NCBI RefSeq assembly: GCF_026738875.1
Contig: NZ_JAPQFJ010000007.1
Coordinates: forward strand, 108,585-172,584
Reading direction: 5' to 3'
DNA: 64,000 bases
DNA from: Clostridium brassicae
GTDB lineage: Bacteria; Bacillota; Clostridia; Clostridiales; Clostridiaceae
Notes under the pieces: model-generated
What the model saw: only the letters and a program-made list of their open reading frames with translations
Told to the model about the DNA's origin: nothing
The model's database searches: none
Shown here: piece by piece, positions 28,225 through 36,413 of the stretch
Layout: every line of letters begins with the position of its first letter
Position numbering within the stretch: the stretch's first letter is position 1
Position numbers and translations under genes: made by a program

Positions 28225-29115
28225 TTAATTTTTCATCCAAGTTGTTTCAATTAATCCCTCTAAACTTACTTTAACATTTCCATCTTTTTGTAACTTATCT
28301 TGCAGTAAAAATGTACCATTTTCATATAATTTAATAGGAAATAAAGAATAAGTAAATTGATCCCCATCTTTATATATTAGAGGGCATATAGCACTCCAAC
28401 TTCCCATATATGTTGTACGCTGATAAGTAGTTTTTAAGTTTCCTTCCAAATCATACTTTTGATGTTTTCCTTGTGTTACATAATGCTTTATTGGTGATAC
28501 TAATCTTCCACCATTTTTATCATAAGTACCTATGCTCCGAAATATTACCTTATACTCATTATTCAAATCCTTTTCTATATTAGAAATAATAATTTTGCAT
28601 TGTCCATCTTGATAAATTTCTTTTCCAATATTACTTTCTAAATTAGCCAAATTAAGCTCTATCTCTACTGGTGCCTGTAATTTTTTGTAACTACTTGCAT
28701 AATTAGAATTACTTTGTAGATAACTCATTCCATTTGCAATAGTTCCTATAACTCCATTTTCAGTACATATAAACACACTAATTAATATAACTATTAATAC
28801 TGATAATAGGACTATAATAATATTTTTCCTATCTGTTTTTTCTAAATTATTTATATCATTTGTTAATGTCTTTTCTAATAGCTTGTTATAAAAATTTTGA
28901 AAATTCCCATTATAAATACTCTTTGGTTCTTGGTTTTCACTTTGAGCCTTATAGAGTAGCGTCAATACTCCTAAACATGCTTTTTTTGCCTCTGTACTCA
29001 TTTCTGAATCTTGTTTTAGCTGTTTACATAAGAATTGATATTCGTTTAAGTAGTCCTTGTCAAGTTGTTTCTTCAAATTTATAATTTCTTGATTTAAACC
29101 ATACTTATGTTTCAT
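28225..29115 (-). CDS. Single-pass membrane protein of unknown function
   Basis: The 296-aa protein has a helical cytoplasmic N-terminal region (1-95), one transmembrane helix (about 98-115, IIIVLLSVLIVILISVFIC) and a beta-rich extracytoplasmic domain (145-296) containing CKIIISNIEKDLNNEYKVIF and ALLIYKDGDQ-like strands, similar in layout to DUF4179/DUF5643-type domains of anti-sigma-like proteins. No sigma factor is adjacent. It is probably co-transcribed with the secreted protein downstream. Function unknown. Confidence 0.6.
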   Translation of the reverse strand: MKHKYGLNQEIINLKKQLDKDYLNEYQFLCKQLKQDSEMSTEAKKACLGVLTLLYKAQSENQEPKSIYNGNFQNFYNKLLEKTLTNDINNLEKTDRKNIIIVLLSVLIVILISVFICTENGVIGTIANGMSYLQSNSNYASSYKKLQAPVEIELNLANLESNIGKEIYQDGQCKIIISNIEKDLNNEYKVIFRSIGTYDKNGGRLVSPIKHYVTQGKHQKYDLEGNLKTTYQRTTYMGSWSAICPLIYKDGDQFTYSLFPIKLYENGTFLLQDKLQKDGNVKVSLEGLIETTWMKN

Positions 29116-29500
29116 TATTACCCCCTTTCAGAGAATATCATATTAAATACCATCTCTCTAAAATCAAACTATTTTTAAATACATTTCGTATAATATTAAC
29201 TTTTTGTATTTTATATAAAATAGCTCTAATTATATATTAATATAATTAAGCATTTTTTTAAATTATTTCCAAATAAGTCAGTACCTTTTAAATAACAATT
29301 ATTTATATATGGCTTTTATAACAATAAATTTCTTTATTTTCTTTAATTTCATGCTAATATACTTCTCTATACAAGTAATATCCTTTTTATTGTATTCTAT
29401 TTAAAAATTGTAATATGCTTTTATATAAAAATACTATGTTTATTGCACTATAATTATGTGTAAAATTACTTTTATATAAATTTCTTACATACAATAAAAT

Positions 29501-29543
29501 TAGGCTATGTTTTAAGAAATTTAAATTCTTAAAACATAGCCCT
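29501..29543. repeat. GGCTATGTTTTAA-family hairpin, copy 2
   Basis: Arms TAGGCTATGTTTTAAGAA (29501-29518) and TTCTTAAAACATAGCCCT (29526-29543) are separated by 7 bases. It lies just past the CheX stop. The remainder of 29116-29500 is very AT-rich and I see nothing else in it. Confidence 0.72.
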
Positions 29544-29589
29544 AAACTGCTAAAAATTCCACTAAATATTTAATAATGAAATGGTATAT

Positions 29590-30054
29590 TTAAAATTTTT
29601 CTAATGCAATATTAATTTCAATAAGAACATCATCAACCAAAACACCTATACATAAAATCTTTTCAGTATTCATTTTCGCTTCAAAATCATGCCCATACAT
29701 CATTGCTGGTGTAGAAATATTAATATTTATTCCATCATTAGCAAAATGAGTACTTGCATTTGCTGTTAACATATTTGAAAGTTCTGATAAGGCACTTTGT
29801 GCCATTTCATCTAACTCATTAACTGGCATCCCCATCATCATTACAGATGCAATTTTCTTAGCACCTTCCATATCTAAACAATATACAACATTTCCTTTAA
29901 TATCTCCAACTACACCTAAAGTTAACATTACCCCTAAACTTTTTATGCTTTTTTCCTTAATACTAATACCTTGCTTTTTTATCTCTTTAAATCCAAGTTC
30001 CGGCATTACACTCAAAATAGAGTCAATAAAAGGATTTATAAACTTTACATCCAC
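29590..30054 (-). CDS. cheX: CheX-family chemotaxis phosphatase
   Basis: Cytoplasmic CheX/CheC-type protein, 154 aa, predicted to dephosphorylate CheY-P. The catalytic helix ALSELSNMLTANA carries the ExxN pair, and KGNVVYCLDMEGAKKIASVMMM is the family's dimer strand-helix. Start is GTG behind a run of six G. It overlaps the upstream CheY-CheX fusion gene by ten bases, so the two are made together. With no other che genes near, this looks like an orphan two-protein module. Confidence 0.85.
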   Translation of the reverse strand: MDVKFINPFIDSILSVMPELGFKEIKKQGISIKEKSIKSLGVMLTLGVVGDIKGNVVYCLDMEGAKKIASVMMMGMPVNELDEMAQSALSELSNMLTANASTHFANDGININISTPAMMYGHDFEAKMNTEKILCIGVLVDDVLIEINIALEKF

Positions 30055-30908
30055 TCAGAATCCCCCCTTGTAAATCCTGCATCTATAGATATCTCACCAA
30101 AGATAGTTTCTGCAACTACTGATTTAGACTGGATTATAGTTTTAGATATATTTAAAGAACTACCATGGAATACAGCAGGAGGTGCTACACGCAATCCAAA
30201 AGCTTTATTTTTTCTATTCAATAAAGAACAAGCATTTCCAGCAATAATATTAGCAAATTCAGCCATCATAGCTAGTCCTTCTTCCCTGCTCTTAAGTTCT
30301 CTTTTTAGTATATGTTTTGCTAAACTATCTACAGTTTCATAAGATAAATCAATAATCATACTTCCACAATGTCTTCCTATAATTCCTACTACAATGGAAA
30401 CTCCCTTTGATTCTTGAGTATCTTTTAATCCAGTTTCCTGTGAAAAGTTTGGAACAGTTTTTGCCATCCTATTCATATTATCTAAAAATGCCTCTTTAAA
30501 TATATCAAAATAAATGGCTTCTAACTCTTTAAATAATTCTTCTCCTGACATTATCCTTTGTATTACTGTTGCTAATTCATCAGGATCTACTGGTTTTTGT
30601 ATGTATCCAGATACTCTATTTTGTTTTGCCTTTTTTACAATTTCATCATCCATCATAGAACTTACAACGACTACTTTAATATTTGGATCTATTGAGTGAA
30701 TTGCTCTTGTACACTCTAATCCATCAGTTCCTGGAATTGTCATATCCATCGTTACTAAATCTGGCTTTGTAGTTTTAACAACTTCTATAGTTTCTTCTAA
30801 AGAAGATGCATCACCAATTACTTCAAATCCTTTTTCGGTTAATACATCTCTAAGAATACTTATTGAAAAAGGTGAATCGTCTACTATTACAACTTTAATA
30901 TTTTCCAT
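30045..30908 (-). CDS. CheY receiver fused to a CheX-like domain
   Basis: A 287-aa response regulator. Residues 1-120 are a CheY receiver with the acidic pair Asp10/Asp11, phospho-acceptor Asp55 (VTMDMTIPG), a conserved Ser (VVVSS) and Lys (IQKP). Residues about 135-285 are a CheX/CheC-like phosphatase domain with MMAEFANIIAGNACS (ExxN). The output is thus a phosphatase rather than DNA binding. It overlaps a stand-alone CheX. Such pairs are thought to tune chemotaxis or related signalling; the cognate kinase is not in the window. Confidence 0.85.
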   Translation of the reverse strand: MENIKVVIVDDSPFSISILRDVLTEKGFEVIGDASSLEETIEVVKTTKPDLVTMDMTIPGTDGLECTRAIHSIDPNIKVVVVSSMMDDEIVKKAKQNRVSGYIQKPVDPDELATVIQRIMSGEELFKELEAIYFDIFKEAFLDNMNRMAKTVPNFSQETGLKDTQESKGVSIVVGIIGRHCGSMIIDLSYETVDSLAKHILKRELKSREEGLAMMAEFANIIAGNACSLLNRKNKAFGLRVAPPAVFHGSSLNISKTIIQSKSVVAETIFGEISIDAGFTRGDSEWM

Positions 30909-31080
30909 TTTAAATCATCCCCTTACCATTTTAATAAATTTATTATAATTTAACTTATAACTATATCTTTTATAAAAGCTGAAATCTTGTTTATACCTCA
31001 TAAAATTATTCGTTATTTTTTATAAAAACTGAATGTATTTATATCAAATTACCTTTAATAAACTTATTTTTTATATATTA

Positions 31081-31848
31081 TTATAAAAATTTAATTTCTA
31101 ATACTACAGGACAGTGATCAGAACCCATAACATTATTTAAAATATCTGCATTTTCTATATTTTCTTTCATGTTATCTGATACAAAATGGTAATCTATCCT
31201 CCATCCCGCATTGTTGGCTCTTGCATTAAATCTATAACTCCACCAAGAATATTTAACTTCTTCAGGATATAAATATCTAAAAGTATCTATATATCCGTTG
31301 GCTATATATTTATCCATCCATTCTCTTTCTATTGGTAAAAATCCCGATCTTTTTTCATTTGACTTAGGATTTTTAAGGTCTATCTCCTTATGTGCAGTAT
31401 TATAGTCACCACATATTATAAGTTTTTTCCCTTGATCTTTAAGATTATTGCAGTATTCTAGTAAAGCATCATAAAACTCCATCTTATAATTCAATCTTTC
31501 ATCATCTTTTTGTCCATTAGGAAAATATATATTAAATAAGATAAATTCTTTATACTCACATATAAGTATTCTTCCCTCACTATCAAATCTATCTATGCCT
31601 ATTCCATAAGAAACAGATATAGGTTCTTGTTTTGTATATACAGCAACCCCACTATATCCTTTCCTCTCTGCACAAGAAAAATAGCTTTTATATCCCTCAA
31701 TATTTCTAATGTTATCATCTATTTGATCTTGTTGTATTTTAGTTTCTTGAATACATAATATATCTGGCTGTTCTTTATTAACCCAATCTATGAATCCTTT
31801 TTTTGTTATAGCTCTTATACCATTAACATTCCACGAATAAATTTTCAA
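31081..31848 (-). CDS. xth: Exodeoxyribonuclease III / AP endonuclease
   Basis: Cytoplasmic DNA-repair nuclease that cuts at abasic sites and degrades 3' ends. The 255-aa protein has the full EEP-fold signature: SWNVNGIRA at the N-terminus, metal-binding Glu in IQETK, CGDYNTAHKEIDL, the substrate loop SWWSYRFNARANNAGWRIDYH and the terminal GSDHCPV with the catalytic Asp-His. The length is that of the ExoA/Xth group. Start is TTG behind AAAAGGGGAG. Confidence 0.94.
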   Translation of the reverse strand: MKIYSWNVNGIRAITKKGFIDWVNKEQPDILCIQETKIQQDQIDDNIRNIEGYKSYFSCAERKGYSGVAVYTKQEPISVSYGIGIDRFDSEGRILICEYKEFILFNIYFPNGQKDDERLNYKMEFYDALLEYCNNLKDQGKKLIICGDYNTAHKEIDLKNPKSNEKRSGFLPIEREWMDKYIANGYIDTFRYLYPEEVKYSWWSYRFNARANNAGWRIDYHFVSDNMKENIENADILNNVMGSDHCPVVLEIKFL

Positions 31849-31890
31849 AACTTTTCTCCCCTTTTTTTATTCTACTCAAATATATCAATC

Positions 31891-31954
31891 TAAGGCTATG
31901 TCTTAAATTGCTTTTAAATTTATACGAAATCAACAATTTTCTAAAACATAGCCT
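31891..31954. repeat. GGCTATGTTTTAA-family hairpin, copy 3
   Basis: Arms TAAGGCTATGTCTTAAATTG and CAATTTTCTAAAACATAGCC sit just upstream of xth. The inner part (GAAATCAACAATTT) also matches the direct repeats upstream of rnj. The remaining part of the gap to 32349 holds a copy of the ATAATTAAAAATTTCAA motif near 32108. Confidence 0.65.
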
Positions 31955-32349
31955 ACTCTAAATATTTTCATCTTATATTTATCCACATTTTACTTATTTA
32001 TCTTTCTTTACTAACTATTCTAATGTATTACTTGTGTCATAGCAACAGCTTAAAATAAAAGTGGGACTTAATTACAATATTTGAATATAACTTTTAATTG
32101 AGAAAATTGCATAATTAAAAATTTCAAATACGTAATGCAAGTTTTTATTCTTATGGAATTATACAATTACCTCTATAATTAACACTATATACATTTAAAG
32201 TTTTGTTATATTCTTCTGTTAAATATAAATCATTTAGTTTTTTATTTTCCTTATTTAAAATTTAAATTCTATAGTTAGAAACATGTAGTTGTATGAATAA
32301 AATCATTTTATTAGAAAAAACTATTCTAAGAAAGGAGTAGGATGATTAA

Positions 32350-32496
32350 ATGGATAAAGATATAAAAGACCTATTACTAAATCTTCAATCAGAAGTAACG
32401 CAAATAAATAATAGACTTGATGAAATAGAGAAAACTCCATCTACTGGAAATTATGTTTATACAAATGAAGACATAAATTCTAAGCAGAAATCTTAA
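32350..32496 (+). CDS. 48-aa coiled-coil peptide, unknown
   Basis: A small ORF with an AGGA site seven bases ahead, ending just before a strong terminator, so it is a complete transcription unit. The product (48 aa) starts MDKDIKDLLLNLQSEVTQIN and continues with a heptad-like NNRLDEIEK, then a polar Thr/Asn/Ser tail. No signal peptide or cysteine. It lies at the left edge of the putative spore-surface cluster. I do not recognise a family. Confidence 0.6.
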   Translation: MDKDIKDLLLNLQSEVTQINNRLDEIEKTPSTGNYVYTNEDINSKQKS

Positions 32497-32507
32497 GTTC
32501 TATCTTG

Positions 32508-32551
32508 TAAAAAACAGTCAATAACTTTATTATGTTACTGACTGTTTTTTA
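32508..32551 (+). terminator. Terminator of the 48-aa peptide gene
   Basis: Arms AAAAAACAGTCA and TGACTGTTTTTT form a perfect 12-bp stem ending in six T. Confidence 0.85.
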
Positions 32552-32650
32552 TTGTTTTTAAATAATATATTTACTACGAAACATTTTACAATTTCCCTTT
32601 AACACATTATATCTCTTTGCCAAGAACTTTCTTTATGTTGCGTCATAAGA

Positions 32651-33640
32651 TTATTCTTTTAATTCCTTATAAATATCATACAATTTTTCACTATATCTTT
32701 CCCAAGAATAATTTTCTTTAACATATTTTTTTAATTTCTCTCTTTTATTTATTCTTAAAGCCTTTTCTACTGCCTTATATAGACTATCATAGTCATAAGG
32801 GTTGCAATAAATAGCCATATCTTTAAAATATTCCTTAGCATTCCCCTCTATAGTAGAAACTATATTACATCCACTAGCAGCCGCTTCCATAGAAGAAAAA
32901 CCAGGGATCTCGCAATACCCAGGAAGAACATGAACTTTAGCAAATCTATATGCGTTATATATATTATAACTATCCATAAACCCTAAATATAAAACATTAT
33001 CATATCTCATACATTCTTTAAAATACTCCTCACTTTTTACCTTTCCAATTAAAAGAAGTTGTATTCCTAACTTACTGCAAATCTTTGCAAGATAAAGTTG
33101 ATTTTTTTTAGGTGAAATACTACCAACACATAATACATAAGTGTTTAACTTATATCTTTCCCTAAAGTTGTATAAAGGTATTTCTTCATCCTCTATTTCT
33201 ACTCCTTTATAAATTATTTCACAAGATTTATTAATACCAAAATCATTTTTTATATTTTCCTTTTCTACATTACTATTAGCAATAATCTTTGTGACACCTT
33301 TTAATATTTCTTTTCTATACAGATTAGAACTTTCCCATAACTTAAGTTTTTCATCAAAATTATTGTATTTATAATATCTACTTAAATTAAAATATTCTGG
33401 TGATAACACAATATTTTTTTTGAATTTATGAGCCGTCCTAAAATATTTATAGGTTTCTCCTACCTTATTTAAATTAAATAGATGAATTATATCATATTGC
33501 GAATAATCACATATACATCCTGCATTTATAGTTACTTCTACACCTAATTTTTTCAAATACTGAGCTGTTTTTAAGACCAATGTAGAATCGCCTTTAAAGT
33601 TTTTATAATAATCTTGTCTTGTGCATAAAAGTATTTTCAT
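32651..33640 (-). CDS. Family 4 glycosyltransferase
   Basis: Cytoplasmic GT-B enzyme, 329 aa, predicted to move a sugar from a nucleotide donor. The N-terminal acceptor domain has IIHLFNLNKVGETYKYFRTA. The C-terminal donor domain has VLCVGSISPKKNQLYLAKI and the GT4 signature HVLPGYCEIPGFSSMEAAASGC (the ExxxE-like PGFSSMEA). The size is typical of a lean GT4. It is monocistronic with a GGGGGA site. Likely glycan assembly for the surface proteins encoded next to it (context inference). Confidence 0.83.
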   Translation of the reverse strand: MKILLCTRQDYYKNFKGDSTLVLKTAQYLKKLGVEVTINAGCICDYSQYDIIHLFNLNKVGETYKYFRTAHKFKKNIVLSPEYFNLSRYYKYNNFDEKLKLWESSNLYRKEILKGVTKIIANSNVEKENIKNDFGINKSCEIIYKGVEIEDEEIPLYNFRERYKLNTYVLCVGSISPKKNQLYLAKICSKLGIQLLLIGKVKSEEYFKECMRYDNVLYLGFMDSYNIYNAYRFAKVHVLPGYCEIPGFSSMEAAASGCNIVSTIEGNAKEYFKDMAIYCNPYDYDSLYKAVEKALRINKREKLKKYVKENYSWERYSEKLYDIYKELKE

Positions 33641-33999
33641 ATTAATCTATCCCCCTAATCACCAAATTTAGTTAGATTATATATCTATTGAAAATTTTAG
33701 TAACTGTTTATTTTATATTTTTATAAATACTTATTATAAAAATAACACCTATAAATCAGTAATACCTGTTTTCACTATGAAATCAGGCTACTTATTACTA
33801 TGCACTCAATATAGGATTTATCACTTATTCCTAGAATAAAGTGCCACCATATAATTAGTTTTAATTACTATTAATTTTAAATTAATAACTTACTTTATTG
33901 ATTATAAGATTTAAAACTCACACCTATTTTTTAATAATGTTTTTTTAAATTATAAGAAATAACAATTTATTAAAACATAACCTCTTAACAACATAAGGA

Positions 34000-34038
34000 A
34001 AACAGCTAATAAAAAATTTAATTTTTTATTAGCTGTTT
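34000..34038 (-). terminator. Terminator past the BclA-C-like gene
   Basis: Arms AAACAGCTAATAAAAAAT and ATTTTTTATTAGCTGTTT form an 18-bp perfect stem about 110 bases past the stop. A degenerate GGCTATGTTTTAA-like hairpin lies just left of it (33934-33990). Nothing else is evident in 33641-34148. Confidence 0.65.
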
Positions 34039-34148
34039 ATTTTTAATTTTAATTAAACTATTTTCTGATACTAGAAATAAGAAATTATTACTATCCCTAG
34101 TACCTAACACCTAGCACCTGAAATAAAAGTGTATACCTCTTCGTTATC

Positions 34149-34649
34149 TTAATCTGCTATTTTCATTATAACTATTGATGCTGTTACAGAATCTATAGCA
34201 CTTGTTAATGGTTTAGCATCTATTAAATTTGCAACTATACCTACTCCTACATCTATAAGCCTTAAAGTAAGATTTCCTGGATTAGGTATCCTAACAATTG
34301 CCGTTCCCATAATTGGTGAAGTCAAATTACTTTGAGAATATACTGTAGATACTGAAATTAAATTTCCATCTAAATACAATCCAAATTGAGTTGCTATATC
34401 TGCATAAGCGTAATATTCTATATAATAAACTCCAGCTTTACCTATAGCTATTTCTGCTTGTCCTGCAGTATGAGTTATATCTCCACTCAATATTTCATTA
34501 TTACTAAACTCCACATCTGTTCCCTTTTCTACTTCTTGTTCTCCTAAATTATAAATATATGCGTAATTTGTAAAAATAGTTCCATCTTCTCCACCATTAG
34601 ATTGCACTGTACTTATTGTTAATGGTCCATTAGAAGTACATGGTTCCAC
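34149..34649 (-). CDS. BclA/BclB C-terminal-domain-like protein (exosporium type)
   Basis: The 166-aa protein resembles the C1q/TNF-like trimerising head of Bacillus exosporium glycoproteins. It has VEFSNNEILSGDITHTAGQ, then IAIGKAGVYYIEYYAYADIATQFGLYLDG and GTAIVRIPNPGNLTLRLIDVG, in the order seen in BclA C-terminal domains. It lacks the collagen-like GXY region and any signal peptide, as expected for a mother-cell-made spore protein. Start is GTG. A sigma-K-like promoter lies upstream. Probably a spore-surface structural protein; assignment by pattern, not by alignment. Confidence 0.7.
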   Translation of the reverse strand: MEPCTSNGPLTISTVQSNGGEDGTIFTNYAYIYNLGEQEVEKGTDVEFSNNEILSGDITHTAGQAEIAIGKAGVYYIEYYAYADIATQFGLYLDGNLISVSTVYSQSNLTSPIMGTAIVRIPNPGNLTLRLIDVGVGIVANLIDAKPLTSAIDSVTASIVIMKIAD

Positions 34650-34714
34650 TTTTAATCACATCCTTAATATTCTAAATTATTATTTGATTAAACTACTAAT
34701 TATTGTAGCTACTT

Positions 34715-34742
34715 TATTATATGTTAGTTTATTTTGTTTGGT
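34715..34742 (-). promoter_or_regulatory. Sigma-K-like promoter of the BclA-C-like gene
   Basis: On the minus strand, AC (34741-34742), a 17-base spacer and CATATAATA (34715-34723) match the sigma-K consensus AC-N16/17-CATANNNTA. Transcription would begin about 55 bases before the GTG start. Confidence 0.55.
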
Positions 34743-34768
34743 TCTAATTATTATAATTCTTTATCATC

Positions 34769-34796
34769 ACAACTATTTCTCAAACTGCATATTATA
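34769..34796 (+). promoter_or_regulatory. Sigma-K-like promoter of the DNRLRE gene
   Basis: AC (34769-34770), a 17-base spacer and CATATTATA (34788-34796) match the sigma-K consensus, 77 bases before the ATG. It stands back to back with the similar promoter of the divergent gene. Confidence 0.55.
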
Positions 34797-34873
34797 ATTA
34801 TGGGATATAACCTTAACTATTATGGTTGTATTTAACTATGTTAAACCTTTATTATAAAAAGGAAGTGTAATTT

Positions 34874-35752
34874 ATGGCATCTTTAATTTTAGAATGTGAT
34901 TCAAATGCTTATGTATCATTAGCAAGCCCAACAGTCCATTTTCCCGACACAGGAACTCTTTATTCTGGTAGATATACAAGTGCTTCAGATATCTACAAAA
35001 GTTTATTAAAATTTAATATGTTACCTTTACCTGTTAACTGCACTATAACCTCAGCTTATTTAAAATTATATATAAAAAGAAATGATGTTCCAAATATTAT
35101 AAAACCAACAAAATTGTACAAGCTATTAGATAATTTTGATGAAAATACTGTTAGTTATTCTACTATACCTTCTTTTGACCCAATTCCTTTAGCAACTTTA
35201 GATATAACTTCTCAATTAAACACTTATGTTCAATGGGATATAACAAATATTTTAAGTCAGTGGAAACTTTTTCCTCAGCAAAACTTTGGTGTATTATTAG
35301 AAGGTTTAGATACTCAATATTCTTTTACTGCTTTTGGAAGTAGAGTGTCTCCATCTCCTAACACTCAACCAGTAATAGAAGTAAATTATGAGCTTACTCA
35401 GAATATTGTTGCTTATGATGAGGAAATACTTGAGTTTTCAGGAGACGATGAATCTATTACTTCTATGGTAATTCCTTTAGGACCTAATGTAGCCACTTTT
35501 GGAATCAAAAATGAAGGTCCTGGTACCGTTTCTGTAGTCATAGAAATCAGTAATGATATGAATACTTGGATAAACAACAATTTCATATACGGAAGCCCAT
35601 GTATTCTTGGTCCTGATGAAACTGCTACTTTGACTTCAATTGGTTATATGAATTATGCTAGATTAAAATTTATTCACTATCAAGTTACTAATGTTAATAA
35701 TCTTGATAATGAGGATGCTACTATTAAGATATATAAAACTCTCAGATATTAA
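34874..35752 (+). CDS. DNRLRE-domain plus DUF6385-like protein
   Basis: A 292-aa protein without signal peptide. Residues about 1-175 form a DNRLRE/CBM96-like beta-sandwich (ASLILECDSNAYV, then KSLLKFNMLPLPVNCTITSAYLKLY, WDITNILSQWK and GVLLEGL). Residues about 185-292 form a second beta domain resembling DUF6385, shared with two neighbouring genes (VIPLGPNVATFGIKNEGPG, then DETATLTSIGYMNYARLKF). DNRLRE domains are found in cell-surface proteins. With its sigma-K-like promoter and cluster position this is a candidate spore-surface structural protein. Confidence 0.75.
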   Translation: MASLILECDSNAYVSLASPTVHFPDTGTLYSGRYTSASDIYKSLLKFNMLPLPVNCTITSAYLKLYIKRNDVPNIIKPTKLYKLLDNFDENTVSYSTIPSFDPIPLATLDITSQLNTYVQWDITNILSQWKLFPQQNFGVLLEGLDTQYSFTAFGSRVSPSPNTQPVIEVNYELTQNIVAYDEEILEFSGDDESITSMVIPLGPNVATFGIKNEGPGTVSVVIEISNDMNTWINNNFIYGSPCILGPDETATLTSIGYMNYARLKFIHYQVTNVNNLDNEDATIKIYKTLRY

Positions 35753-35754
35753 TA

Positions 35755-35783
35755 AAAAATGCCCTATAAAGGGCATTTTTTTA
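35755..35783 (+). terminator. Terminator of the DNRLRE gene
   Basis: Stem AAAAATGCCCT / AGGGCATTTTT with loop ATAA and a run of seven T, directly after the stop. Confidence 0.9.
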
Positions 35784-35810
35784 TTAGCTTGTCCATGATT
35801 TTATAGTTTA

Positions 35811-35949
35811 AGACAAATATTCACATTTAGAATTTTAGTCTTATAATTAACTTATTATACTAGTCAACAGTTTACTAAATATAAGCTAGAATAAATGATT
35901 TATTAAACCTTAATTCTAAATGTAAATATACCTTATACTTATTTGTCTA
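35811..35949. repeat. 139-bp inverted-repeat element
   Basis: Outer arms AGACAAATAT / ATTTGTCT and inner arms ACATTTAGAATT / AATTCTAAATGT bracket an AT-rich centre. It looks like a MITE-type hairpin between convergent genes; no ORF. Confidence 0.55.
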
Positions 35950-35957
35950 AAAATATA

Positions 35958-36401
35958 TTAAATATGGGCTTGCATTATTATCTCTAGATCAGTAGAAATA
36001 TCTGATTTATAAGCTATCCTTGTATATTTGCCAAAAATCATAGGAACTAGAGCTACTATTTCTCCAGCTCCAACATTTACAATTGGACTATCATCTACAT
36101 ATCCATAATCTACTTCTGTTTGTTTAGGGCTTATCTGAAGCCTAACTTTGGCAGGATTGCTACCTGTATTTTTCACAAAAAAAGTAACTGTAGAGTATTG
36201 AGAAGTATCAAATGGATTAGTGTATTGAAAACTACTAGAAGTTGTTATTACAAGTTCATATTCTTCAAATTTTCTACCTACCATATTGACATTAGTACCT
36301 AGAGGTGGAGGTGTATATGATTCTAACCAGTTTAGTATATCTTCTCCTACCTCTATCATTTTCTCGTCTTCTGTATATATTTTTGGAGATTGAGTCAACA
36401 T
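35958..36401 (-). CDS. DUF6385-like protein
   Basis: A 147-aa protein without signal peptide. The last 100 residues form a beta-sandwich of the DUF6385 type (TVTFFVKNTGSNPAKVRLQIS, then VNVGAGEIVALVPMIFGKYTRIAY), the same domain as at the C-termini of the DNRLRE protein and the repeat protein nearby. It lies 12 bases downstream of the GT2-TPR gene and so is translated from the same mRNA. The function of the domain is unknown. Confidence 0.72.
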   Translation of the reverse strand: MLTQSPKIYTEDEKMIEVGEDILNWLESYTPPPLGTNVNMVGRKFEEYELVITTSSSFQYTNPFDTSQYSTVTFFVKNTGSNPAKVRLQISPKQTEVDYGYVDDSPIVNVGAGEIVALVPMIFGKYTRIAYKSDISTDLEIIMQAHI

Positions 36402-36413
36402 CTTAAATCACTC

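Noticed and set aside
27393..29115. Toxin-immunity or sigma/anti-sigma interpretation of the secreted/membrane pair
   Set aside because: No sigma factor, toxin motif or catalytic signature can be seen; listed as unknown.
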